From Bactrocera neohumeralis (taxonomy: Eukaryota; Arthropoda; Insecta; Diptera; Tephritidae), in contig NC_065923.1 of the NCBI RefSeq assembly GCF_024586455.1, positions 51,344,264-51,408,263 on the forward strand: a stretch of DNA of 64,000 nucleotides, given 5' to 3'. Positions 44,001-53,042 of this stretch are shown in pieces; within the stretch, counting starts at the first letter, position 1, and the number at the start of each line of letters is the position of its first letter. The notes beneath the pieces are model-generated. The model did no database searches. It was not told the DNA's origin and worked only from the letters and a program-made list of their open reading frames with translations. The position numbers and the translations under genes are program-made.

Positions 44001-46968
44001 TGGAAAATCGAAAGTTTTATGTGATATATCACACGACGTCCAGCATTTTCTTCGCGTTCGGTTTCCAGCACATACTCCTCGATCAGTTGCGGCTGGCAAT
44101 CCGTGGTTTCGCGTGGCCGTTCGTACGTTTTGGCATACTTTTCCACACTTATTAGCTGCTCGGGCACCTTTAGATTCGCTGGATACTCTAGACGTGGCGG
44201 TCGAATAGGTCGTATGACGTCACGCGGACGACGTGGCACTTTCGACGAGAATGACGTGAGCATGGCACTCACCAATGGATTATTGCTGGGTGCTGTTGCC
44301 GCTGTAGTATTGGCATTTGCACTACTACTGGTACGTGGTTTGGCGCGTAAACGCGTCAAATAATCACACAACTCCAGTCCGTAATGATGTGTGAACTGAT
44401 CCAATTTCCGTTTTCGATTTATCGATATCTGTGTATACTTCTTCATTTGTCGCCGCAACTCGTGTGTATTAAATAGTTGACGTGCATTCTGTGCATTGAT
44501 GGCGAAACGCCCAATATTAGGATCGGGATCTAGACACAACGGTTCCGCAGTGGCCAACACTAACTGACTTTCTAGTTGTAATTTGTCCTCTGCGCCACAA
44601 ATTGCTGCACCAACCATTGAGGGTATTGTTGGATTTATGCTCATATTCGTTGTGCTTGCCAAGTGCTGGATATCAGAAAAAATGGTAGCATTTGTGGGCC
44701 GCAGGAGGACGTGTTTCGTATCACAGATATTCGTCGATATAGCGAAGGTTTGTCGAAAATCGCGTATTTGCGCAATCACGCAGCCAGCGTAAAATACATT
44801 TGGCTTAGCGTAGGTACGGGGTTCGCTATCATCTTGAGAAGCGTTCAGTGTGAGGCTAGGTGCATTCAACATGTCAACTAGAAAGTCCGGTATTACCTCA
44901 CGATCGATGCACTGCAACAACTGATCGTTCTCGTAGGGCCAACGCAATACTTCGATTAAAGCGTACTCATGTTGTTGGCTATTATCATCAGCCCTACCGG
45001 CTGCTTTCAGCTTTAATTCAGCTGTACTATCGAAGTCGGTGCCGCACTTTAAATCTGGCGGTATGGAGGCCAAACTCATTTTACTACTACTGTTACTGCT
45101 ACATGTATTCCGACTAGAAGCACCTCTATATATGTTGGCAGAGGAGCTGATACCCATGCCAACTAGCCCGCTTTCAGTACCGCTAACGCCCGGTACATTG
45201 CCGGACGCCTCGCCACCATGCACTAATTCACCGTTAGCTGTCAACAACTGCCGCTCATCATAATGTAATGCTAATGAGTATCCTTTATTACCAGGGTATA
45301 GGTTTACAACGATAGTGTTTAATTTTTCGCTCTCTACTAAACGTTCCAAAACAAAAGCACGTGAACGCTGCTTGAGCTGCAAAATGTAAGAAATTTATAA
45401 TTATAATTTTAAAGGTTTGCTGTTATTTTTTCTTTTTTTCATTTAATTTGTTTTCTTATGATTTGTAATTTTTTGCGTTGGGTATAAAATTGAGTTACTT
45501 AACATCGAAATTGTAGATAATTTACACAGTCACATGCTATATTATAGTAGAACATATACTTACCCCAGTTTCCGTAAACGCATTTAAATCGTTAGCCAGC
45601 AATTGCAAATAATTTTCTCGAATCTTATCATGTATGTTGAAAAACTTAGATGACCCTGTCGCCGATATTGTTCCACTAGCACCAGATGTTGTTGTTGTTG
45701 TGCTATTAGTTGGGACAGTGTTGTTGCCATCGCGTTTGTTAGTTGACGCACGCGTCGTTGATGTTGATGGTGATGATCGGCTTGTTGCATCTTTAGAAAT
45801 TTTCTGCCGCTTACTAGGCGAAGAGGTGGGCGATGAAGATGCGATCGCACCTGCCAATGGCGACGATATATTTAACAAATGCTGCGGTGGATGATGATGC
45901 GTCGATGATTGCTGGTAATGGTGTTGGTGATGGTGTGAATGATTGCTGTGCTGTTGTTGTTGCTGTTGAGTACTAAAAGACGCGGAAGGACGTTTATCAG
46001 CCTTTTTGTTATTGTTATTACTGGTTATTGTAATATTATTATTGTTGCTATGATGCGTTGCTGTTGTTGTAGAAAATTGTGATGACTGCGTTAAAGATGT
46101 TAGAAATGCATTTGTTCCGATGCCACCATAACTGGTATTAGCAGTTGAATCGCCAAGTGATGATGAGGAATTTACGCCCGGCGGTGTTGATAACAATAAA
46201 TCGGGCACTACCGGCGATGGTGAAGTGATCGAATTAAAGTTGGAAAGATTTGTAGATGATGAGCATGATGATGGAGATGGCACCGCAGACGAAGTATTTG
46301 CATGCGTTGATGTTGTGGCCGATGGCTCTGCGAGTAGAACAATTCCGTCCAAGCTACCGATATTACCGCTGCCACCACCAACACTACTGCTACTACTAGT
46401 TGCGAGTATTTCAGCAGGCGGAACTTCACTGGGCGATTCAGTTCCATCGTCGAAAATACAATACGGCGGTTGGCTAGGAATTTGTGTGATGTTACAATGT
46501 AGCAGACTGGAGTCAAGCAACGAACTTTTCGTGGGAAATGTAACGCTGCTCAATGGTGCTGGTGGTGGCGGTGGTGTTGTGAGCTGTTGTGGTTGCGGTG
46601 ACGGTGCAGGACACTGCAGTGCGGTCTGTAAGTGCTGATAATGCGAGTACTGTGGCTGCTTGGTTTGTTGAGGAAGAGAAGAATGTTGTTGATAGATTAG
46701 TTGCTGGTGAGGATGTTGATGCCTTAGTATGCTGCTGCTGCTGCTTCCGCTTGAATTCAAAGATGTTAAAGCTGAAGTTGTTGAATTACTGTTACTATTT
46801 ATGCTAGTATTGGAGCCTTTAAGCTTTTTAAGCGTGTCATTTATTATAAACTGCAATTATAAAAAATACACATAAAAGTTTTAATATATATTCATATATT
46901 TTATAGCTTTTTATCTAATTATCACTACTTACATCAGCTTCTTGACATGATGAATCCAAGCTTTGCAT
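35031..46968 (-). CDS. Spt20: Spt20, SAGA histone-acetyltransferase complex subunit, polyQ-rich
   Basis: Spt20 is a structural subunit of the SAGA coactivator (histone acetylation and deubiquitination, nucleus). Seven coding exons on the minus strand: 46968-46933, 46850-45564, 45376-42899, 42809-42560, 42496-40658, 37915-37520 and 35470-35031. All borders are GT-AG and every junction keeps frame: 6,726 nt, 2,241 residues. The 36-nt first exon gives MQSLDSSCQEAD, continuing FIINDTLKKLK, like the human N-terminus. A Ser/Asn/Gln/His-rich insert of about 390 residues follows, then FFNIHDKIRENYLQLLANDL and the Spt20 core: VVNLYPGNKGYSLAL, EVLRWPYENDQLLQCIDREV, FYAGCVIAQIRDFRQTF, LESQLVLATAEPLCLDPDPN and KVPEQLISVEKYAKTYERP. 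From about residue 900 on the protein is low-complexity, with many Q runs of 6-14. Two large introns hold transposons. The start rests on homology plus a good donor. Confidence 0.93.
35780..37260 (+). pseudogene. pogo/Tigger-like DNA transposon, degraded, in Spt20 intron 6 (antisense)
   Basis: The plus strand starts with ACAGTGAAACCTCTACTTGA, a Tigger/pogo-type terminal sequence, at about 35,780. Transposase remnants follow: EKWRKRHKVKFKSVCGESDK, a CENP-B-type HTH (36,250-36,300, frame-broken); FKEKLEDRLLGNRLKYIFNADE followed by KTFFRDL and CVGAKLSKERLTVL (36,340-36,486), around the first catalytic D; and FFDNATTHPRDIKLDNIKFI (36,635-36,705), around the second. Stops lie throughout. The right end was not found. 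It lies wholly within the 2,049-bp intron between 37,519 and 35,471 and is antisense to Spt20. Confidence 0.82.
38690..39060 (+). repeat. Dispersed repeat in Spt20 intron 5
   Basis: Two units with TTAATTTCGGCTGTACGGAAGC (38,748) and TTAACTTCGGTTATACC (38,850), then TGTGATCGGTCAATTTGTATCG and CAGCTATATGCTATAGATATC near 38,927-39,055. Similar words at 29,340-29,460 indicate the same family. Non-coding. Confidence 0.55.
39100..39440 (+). pseudogene. jockey-clade LINE 3' fragment in Spt20 intron 5
   Basis: Reads DEELELPRKPRVTLAQLRSG then YCNRLKSLLIQN (39,240-39,340), and after a stop YLFACPANSTHLTLL (39,385-39,432), matching the tail of the copy at 3,090-3,400. Upstream, TTGACCCGGATTTTATCCGG belongs to the same element class. 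Antisense to Spt20 and wholly intronic. Confidence 0.72.
40105..40607. mobile_element. Foldback MITE in Spt20 intron 5
   Basis: Imperfect inverted arms of about 170-200 bp: GGCTTTAGAATACCGTTTTA at 40,110 pairs with AGGGTATTCTAAAGC at 40,583-40,597, and TTTTTTCGATTTAAAATATA (40,270) pairs with ACATTTTAAATCGAAAAAAT (40,459-40,478). Around 130 bp of AT-rich DNA lies between. The arms contain the CTTGATCT-CCTCCTCTATCCG-type family also seen at 7.3 and 51.8 kb. It lies only about 50 bp from the donor of exon 5. Confidence 0.75.
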
Positions 46969-47744
46969 GGTGCCAGTAAGTCCTTCCTATTACAGTAAAA
47001 CCTAATCACCGACGACATTCAAATTAAATTCAATTTTGTCGAATTGTGCATTAAATCAGTCGGCTATTTGTCTTGAATTTAACACACTAATTTAATTGCA
47101 AGATTGATTAGTTAGTTTGGTTAAAAATACTCAGTACTCACTCGACTCAAGCATAAGTTTTATTATAATAATCAGAGGATTTACTTCAGTCTATAGGAAT
47201 GACGTAGTGTTTGCAACTCTTTCTATATTTCTTGTTTTAAACGTGTATTAATTAATTTACAATTCAACAAGTTAATAATTAAATGGCGCGGAAAATACAG
47301 TCAGAAGGATTTCACTCTTATGGGAGTACATAGATGATTTTACTCAGTTAAATGAAAGTTATTATATCTTGGCATTTTAGAAATGACACTGACTATTGAA
47401 ACTATATTTTTGTTTAATGTTTCTCGCTTAGTTTTTTCGTGTGGTAGCGCTGGCATAGTGGCAAGTCTGAAGAATAATTACCACAACTGTTGTTTCTTTG
47501 TTAGGATGTTTTTAATAGTAGAAGGTATTTTTACTAATGCTAACAAATTATGGTGGGTAGGTAGCACAGTATAGTCACATTGCCTCTAGTTTGCGCTTTT
47601 CACTTTTCGCCTCTTTTGATTAAGTAATTTTTATATTTTATTCAGTATTTTAAAATACATATTTATGTATCCTTCAGATTTGTTCGGGTTTATATATTTT
47701 TATTAAATTATTAGAGGTATGCCGTTTCCTTTGTAGTTGTCTTT
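46969..47744. promoter_or_regulatory. Spt20 upstream region
   Basis: Contains the Spt20 5' leader. Just before the start codon the minus strand reads TTTTACTGTAATAG then GAAGGACTTACTGGCACCATG-like sequence, so a splice acceptor at about 46,988 and a further 5' non-coding exon are possible. No core promoter motif was identified. Confidence 0.35.
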
Positions 47745-47912
47745 TTATTTAACCTTTGAAGGTGCTATTGAGCCGGGAGTGAATTTGCGCTCCACAACCG
47801 TTTTACGTATACGCTTTCTTACGTAGTTTCCTTCTTCTTTTTCTTGTGCACCAACTTCCTTCAAATTACACGATATTCTTTTACCAATTTTTGACAAACT
47901 GTCTGATTTTAT
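47745..47912 (-). pseudogene. Orphan lysine-rich coding tail of unknown origin
   Basis: The minus strand has a 55-codon open frame ending EGNYVRKRIRKTVVERKFTP then GSIAPSKVK and a stop, followed at once by AATAAA. The composition (basic, balanced codons, GC-richer than the flanks) and the stop plus poly(A) signal look like the true 3' end of a gene for a nuclear protein. Upstream on the same strand other Lys-rich pieces appear in different frames (EEQNKPKKLKKTVNKQ at 48,008-47,960), with a possible acceptor TTTTCAG at 48,024. So this is either a terminal exon whose partners I cannot find or a frameshifted pseudogene. I do not recognise the protein. Confidence 0.45.
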
Positions 47913-48029
47913 TCAATTGCTTTTTTATACTATAACAACTGCTTCCCTTTTTGTATTAATTGCTTATTAACCGTTTTCTTTAGCTTTTTTGGTTTGTTTT
48001 GCTCTTCAATTTGTTAATGAAATCTGAAA

Positions 48030-50187
48030 ATGGAAGAGGAAAATGATAGAATACATTATGACAAAATTAACTCTGCATAATTATGACACTATGAATATAC
48101 TTTTATAATTATAGAGAATGGAATAGCAAATATTTTATGAAGAATAGACATTATAAACTATTTAACGTTACGAATTACTTTTGCATAATTATGTTTCACT
48201 TGATTTCTATATGCAAATACATACACATTTATCCGAAGTCAGTGCATAATCATGGAAAATACAAAATATCAGCTAAATATTATTACATGTATTTTTTTCT
48301 TTTGAAGGATATTTTGTTTTCACATAAAATTTTAACCAAATCACAACATATCGCGTAACTTGTAAGTACACAGCCAGGTTTAATAATGTTCATTGCGCTT
48401 TTATACTTCTGACCTAACATAAGCACAATTTAGACGGTCACGCACCGCTAAAGAAATATTTAATGCACTTATAAATATCTCTTGTATTTATTTAAAAACA
48501 ATACCTTTAAAAATATTTTTCTTTATGAAAATGTGAAAAAGTTTTGCAATGTTTGCATTTGACACGATTTTCATGATTTCCTTTTGTGTATTTTCTTCGC
48601 TCTCACTCAGCACGAAGTGAGTGTTGCCACTAAAATAACAACTAAAATTAATATTTTTGAATATTGTAAAATATACCAATATAATTGTTTCTTGAAGGAA
48701 GCTCCACTAGTTTGCGCTCAACGTTATTTCAAATATATTTTATTTTTGTTATTTAAAAAATAATACACTTCATAAAATTGGTAATCAAAATGTTGTTTTT
48801 TATTTGAACAAGTTTTCTTATAAATTAAGATTATTGTTATCACAATAAAAACAAAACTTTTAGCGTTATATTTTTAAGTTATTATTAAGTTAAGTTAAAA
48901 TTCAGCGAACTGAAAGCTCTATCAAAACTTGTTATCCATGGAAGCATTTTTTGGCAGCCCTGTGGTTCTCAAAGAACCAGAGGAACTAAGAAGTTGACCA
49001 ATTTCCCAGGCTTATCATTTTAGAAGATAACGTAATTAATTACGTGGCAACACTCCCTAACTTCAATCAAACCAATGTCCTGTCAACATACCATGCTGTT
49101 TCCATTATTTTTTCTCTCGCCGTCGTAGTTGTTTATTTGCCAAACTCTTCGGTTTGTCTACTTAAAATTTCACAAAACTTTGCACTTTTATTCACAATTT
49201 AAACCAACTAAACTTAGCACATCTGAAAATATAACTGGTTGATGCCTTAATCTATCATTGGGCATATGTAACTTTTTCTTTATTTGTCACTGCCTCGTCG
49301 TGGTTTCGGTGTCGCATTCGTGTTAACACCTTTTCTATTGTTGTCCACTTATTATATTTTTGTCTTCTTGTTGTTGTATTCAATATACTTCCAATGTTTC
49401 TTGTTTTCCGTCACTTTGCTTTTATATACAGTTTGTTTTGGTAAAATTTATATTCGCGCACCGAGCAAAATTGTTTATTAAACAAAAAATACAAACCGAA
49501 TACTTCTAGTTTGTATTCCGCTTTCACGATGTCTTTTCATCCGAGTGAATTTCACTTTATTCTCCTCTTGCTTGCATTCAGATTTGACTGATGTTTCTGA
49601 CAGTTCTCTTTATCGTTACTTTTCGTCTACGGCCACTACTCGCTATTCATGGCGATTAAGTATCTTCAGAGCGAAAATGCAATTGAGCCAGTGTTATATT
49701 AGTAAAATTATACGAGTATTGCAGCGCATTTGAACATATGTAAACGGCTGCAATAAATACGTGTATATGTGTCTGTTAACAGAGTTAAATGCATTTGTCT
49801 TTATCTACCATTCACTAGGACAAATGTTATTAACAGCTTCTGTTAGATGAGTGAGAGAACGCTTCTGAGTAAATAATCGTCTCTAAAGGAATGCAGTGAA
49901 ATATTAATATCCTGTTGACTCCTAATTATGTTCGTAAGTTTATTTTAAGAAATTATTTAAGCATAAGTATTTTTTATGTACTAATAATTAACTATTATTA
50001 CCTAATAATATACATATGTCCGAATATATATTTTTTATTATTATTAAAATATTATTGAATTACTATTAACATATTTAGAGACTCTTCCTTGACAAATACA
50101 TACTAGGTTTAGAAAATGACTGTCAAATTAAAATTTTATAGTAACAAATATTTAATTTACATTAACTTATACATACAAACTGTGAAT
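48030..50187. other. Non-coding stretch
   Basis: Mostly AT-rich. The part at about 49,080-49,700 is more balanced and, read on the minus strand, resembles a 5' UTR or promoter, possibly a distant Spt20 leader. No coding exon could be supported. Confidence 0.4.
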
Positions 50188-50256
50188 CAGCTGTTTTGGA
50201 ATTCATACCGACTTATATTCACAGCGGAAAATGAAACTGATAAAATAAATCAGCTG
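50188..50256 (+). promoter_or_regulatory. Two CAGCTG promoter-type motifs upstream of a candidate exon
   Basis: AATCAGCTGTTT (core 50188-50193) and AATCAGCTGATT (core 50251-50256) both fit the AWCAGCTGWT core-promoter class, 63 bp apart and about 110-170 bp before the spliced open frame at 50,361. The same motif marks the Mtx2/Vps36 promoter region here. Confidence 0.4.
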
Positions 50257-50360
50257 ATTTCAGAAAAGGTTGCCGTTTCTTATTGAATGCTATTTATTTA
50301 TAATTGTTATACAGCCATAAAGATTAAAACAGTTCATAGATAATTATGTAATATTTTTAG

Positions 50361-50573
50361 GATTGCTTTTTCGAAACTTACGTATTAACGCAACCACAGC
50401 AAAAAATTTAAGGGTTATAAGAAGAGAGTTCTACGCGAAAGTAATAAGGAAATCCTGTTGTTGGATGCACCAGGATTATCTTGGTGAAACGCCACCAAAG
50501 CAAAAAGAAGTATCAAGCCAAAGGACTAAGGATAACACGGTGTTGACCATTTTTGCTGCTTTGGCGTTAATAC
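50361..50573 (+). CDS. Candidate internal exon of a small, unrecognised gene
   Basis: An acceptor TATTTTTAG opens a 213-nt frame closed by a donor C|GTAAGT. The product begins LLFRNLRINATTAKNLRVIR and is arginine-rich and amphipathic like a mitochondrial presequence, continues KSCCWMHQDYLGETPPKQKE, and ends TVLTIFAALALIR, the beginning of a hydrophobic segment. No ATG lies in the exon, so a start must come from an upstream exon that I cannot define. Reading through the donor, or joining to an acceptor near 50,900, both end the protein within two codons. Good splice sites plus balanced codon use make this more than a chance frame, but I do not recognise it. Confidence 0.4.
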
Positions 50574-50929
50574 GTAAGTAACGTTTTTTGAAATAGCCAA
50601 AATTACAAAAATATATTTTCAAATATATTTTTAATTTTCTGTACACTGATTGCTAGCTATACATACATATATTAAGAATAATTTATTAAACAAAGGGAAT
50701 TTTAAATAGTAGAAAACTTTAGAAAATTACCAGAAAAACACACAAGAAATTTTCCGCAAGGGTTCAGAATTAAACCTTTTCTTTATTGCAAATTATAAAC
50801 ATAAATAAAATAACAATATAATACATAATCATTTATCACTTAAGCATTACATTTTTAAATGTATCGTTACCAATAGAATAAATATTAAAATATTTTCAGG
50901 TTAACAAGTAGAATTGATATGGACAGGGC

Positions 50930-51070
50930 TTTAAATAATGTGGACGAAAAATTCTATCCGATCGGAAATCATCTCAATTTGTATCGTATATTTGTCGGCG
51001 TTTTGATTTGTCGGTATTTTGATTGTCGGAATCCTAATTTTTGAGATTTTGATTGATTGCGAATAATTTT
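50930..51070. repeat. TTTGTCGGTATTTTGA minisatellite, left block
   Basis: Irregular tandem units of about 16-17 bp based on TTTGTCGGTATTTTGATT. A related block lies at 51,885-51,990, on the other side of the mariner-like remnant. Confidence 0.65.
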
Positions 51071-51105
51071 GAAACCATTCAGGGTATAGAAAAGAATATA
51101 ACAGG

Positions 51106-51661
51106 TGGCGCAAAAATTACCTTTCGATGTTTTTTGGAAAATGAAAAACTTTTTTAAAAAATGAAAAACTTTGTTTCTGCTTGTGGATTATTCTTATTTG
51201 ACCATTTAAATTTTTTTACATCAAGTCGAGAATATGATATCATGTAAATGACCGCCGCCACAGTTAATTGTCATTTGAGCCCTTTTTATGGCATTTTCCA
51301 TCACTTTGGCCAGAACTTCCGGCGATAGGTCCTCACATTCTTGACGGATATTGTCTTCAAGAGCTGCAAGAGTCAGAGCTTGTTAACATAAACCCGCGAC
51401 TTCAAAAAGCCCCACAAAAAGAATTCTGGTGCGGTCAAATCAGGCGATCTTGCTGGCAAGTGCAAATCGCCAAAACGGGAGATTAAGCGCCCGGAAAATG
51501 TATCCTTCAGCATATCGGTTATGGTACGCAGTGTAGCGTATCATTGTTTATTTACGTGTATTTCGTAGGCGTTTACTACACAAATGTCAAAACAGAACTG
51601 ACATTAGAGGTCAATTGCAAAATTTATAGCATCTTCTGATCATCTTCTAACTTTTGCGCCA
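51106..51661 (-). mobile_element. mariner/IS630-type DNA transposon, deletion derivative
   Basis: The ends are inverted repeats TGGCGCAAAAATTA (51106) and, inverted on the right, TGGCGCAAAAGTTA (to 51661). On the minus strand near 51,530-51,245 a transposase C-terminus reads MLKDTFSGRLISRFGDLHLP, then ARSPDLTAPEFFLWGFLKSR with the conserved PDLT-P-(D/E)-F-LWG block containing the last catalytic acidic region, and KTISVKNVRTYRRKF. The rest of the gene is gone (556 bp total). The target duplication is not clear. Confidence 0.75.
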
Positions 51662-51784
51662 TCATCTGTCGGTATATATGCGAACTAGTCTCTCACTTTT
51701 GAAGACATATGTAGATCTAAAATTCCCAAAAATTTAAACGCAACTATCTAGAAAACTATAAGTTTCCTGCGGCCATAACTACAT

Positions 51785-51880
51785 ATATATATATTCTTGA
51801 TCTGGAGAACCTCCTCTATCCGACCATTCCCATTTTGTTTCCGAAATACTGGGACGGTATACTACAGTTTTCCCATTTTT
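51785..51880 (+). repeat. Dispersed repeat, family 'CTTGATCT-CCTCCTCTATCCG', copy near mariner remnant
   Basis: TATTCTTGATCTGGAGAACC then TCCTCTATCCGACCATTCCC resembles 7,318-7,400 and the arms at 40.1 and 40.6 kb. Confidence 0.7.
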
Positions 51881-51884
51881 CACA

Positions 51885-51990
51885 TGTCGGCATTTTGGTT
51901 TGTCGGTATTTTGATTTTTCGGTGTTCTGATTTGTCGGTATTTTGATTTAGCTGCATATTTAAATTTTGCCGGTATTTTGATGTTTCGTC
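51885..51990. repeat. TTTGTCGGTATTTTGA minisatellite, right block
   Basis: Four to five imperfect units (TTTGTCGGTATTTTGATTT, TTTTCGGTGTTCTGATT and similar) that match the block at 50,990-51,050. Confidence 0.7.
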
Positions 51991-52123
51991 GCTCAAACAA
52001 TTAGCAACGCAGTATTTTAAAACATTTTTATCCACATTTACAAATAATTTAGGTAAGTTTCTTCAATTTATGCATATTACAATAAATTTTTAAAGTACAG
52101 TGTATATTTATCTTGGTGTGTAA

Positions 52124-53042
52124 AATGGGAAGAAACAAATCTTGTGACGAAAGTACGATAGCATTATGCGCGATGATGAGAATTCCTTTTTTGAGATTTC
52201 GTAAATGTTAATGATTTCTAATACCATGGTGTTCAGTACTTTGAAACCCACAAAACTACAGCGAAAGTGCCACACAAGAAAATACCACGTATAACCACCG
52301 TTAGAGATGATAGTTCCCACGACCTTCGGGTCTAAGTAACCGGAGCGGAGCTGGATTATTATTTGGCTATGGACTGTCCACTCGGCACTATTCCTCGAAA
52401 TTACTTCAGGAATGTTTTCTGCCGCTACAACAAAACGAGCGAATGGTGTGCGAATAAAAAAATAGCCCCAAAAAACTGGAAATGAAATTCGCGTTTGAAT
52501 TATTGAGAACTGGTTGAAACTGTCAAAAGACATTTAAGAGGAAAAAAAACTCTATGGATGATTTTCTATGAAGAAGCCGCTGCTGTATGAGCGAAATCGT
52601 AAAAAACCGATTTGAATTCGTAAAGAAATAACTTCATTGCACTCAAAAGGAGAGAAAAAGAAAGGAAAATATACTCTCACCAGACAGAAAATTTTAGATC
52701 GGCATCCGCGATTTAAAGAGGGTGCTCAATCAGCACCTGTATATTTCTATTCTGAGGGATGTAATACTTCCATATTTCGACGGCAATAAGAATATTACTT
52801 GGCTGCTTCAGCTAAATAATGAACTCAAACATACTGCGAAGAGTCATCGTTGGATGGACGATTATGTGATTTATTTATTAGACTGGCCTTCGTGCAGTCA
52901 AGACCTTAACTGCATTGACAATCTCTGGAAGCAATTCAAAACGAAGGCTCGATTGCACAAGGTCGAAATTTTCAACGAACTATTGGAAAAGGTAATTATT
53001 GAATGGGAAGCAATTTCCAAAAAAAAAAATGAGAGAAGTTAA
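52124..53042 (+). pseudogene. Tc1-like transposase pseudogene
   Basis: Begins MGRNKSCDESTIALCA, a Tc1-type N-terminal HTH start. After several frame breaks come PRITTVRDDSS (52,290), GAELDYYLAMDC (52,350) and, from 52,722, an open frame with YISILRDVILPYFDGN, WLLQLNNELKHTAKSHRWMD (the DN-PKHT region with N in place of the catalytic D) and VIYLLDWPSCSQDLNCIDNL then W, equal to the family's DWPSQSPDLNPIENLW. Catalytic and structural changes and stops make it dead. Terminal repeats were not found; a possible left end is TACAGTGTATA near 52,097. Confidence 0.82.
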
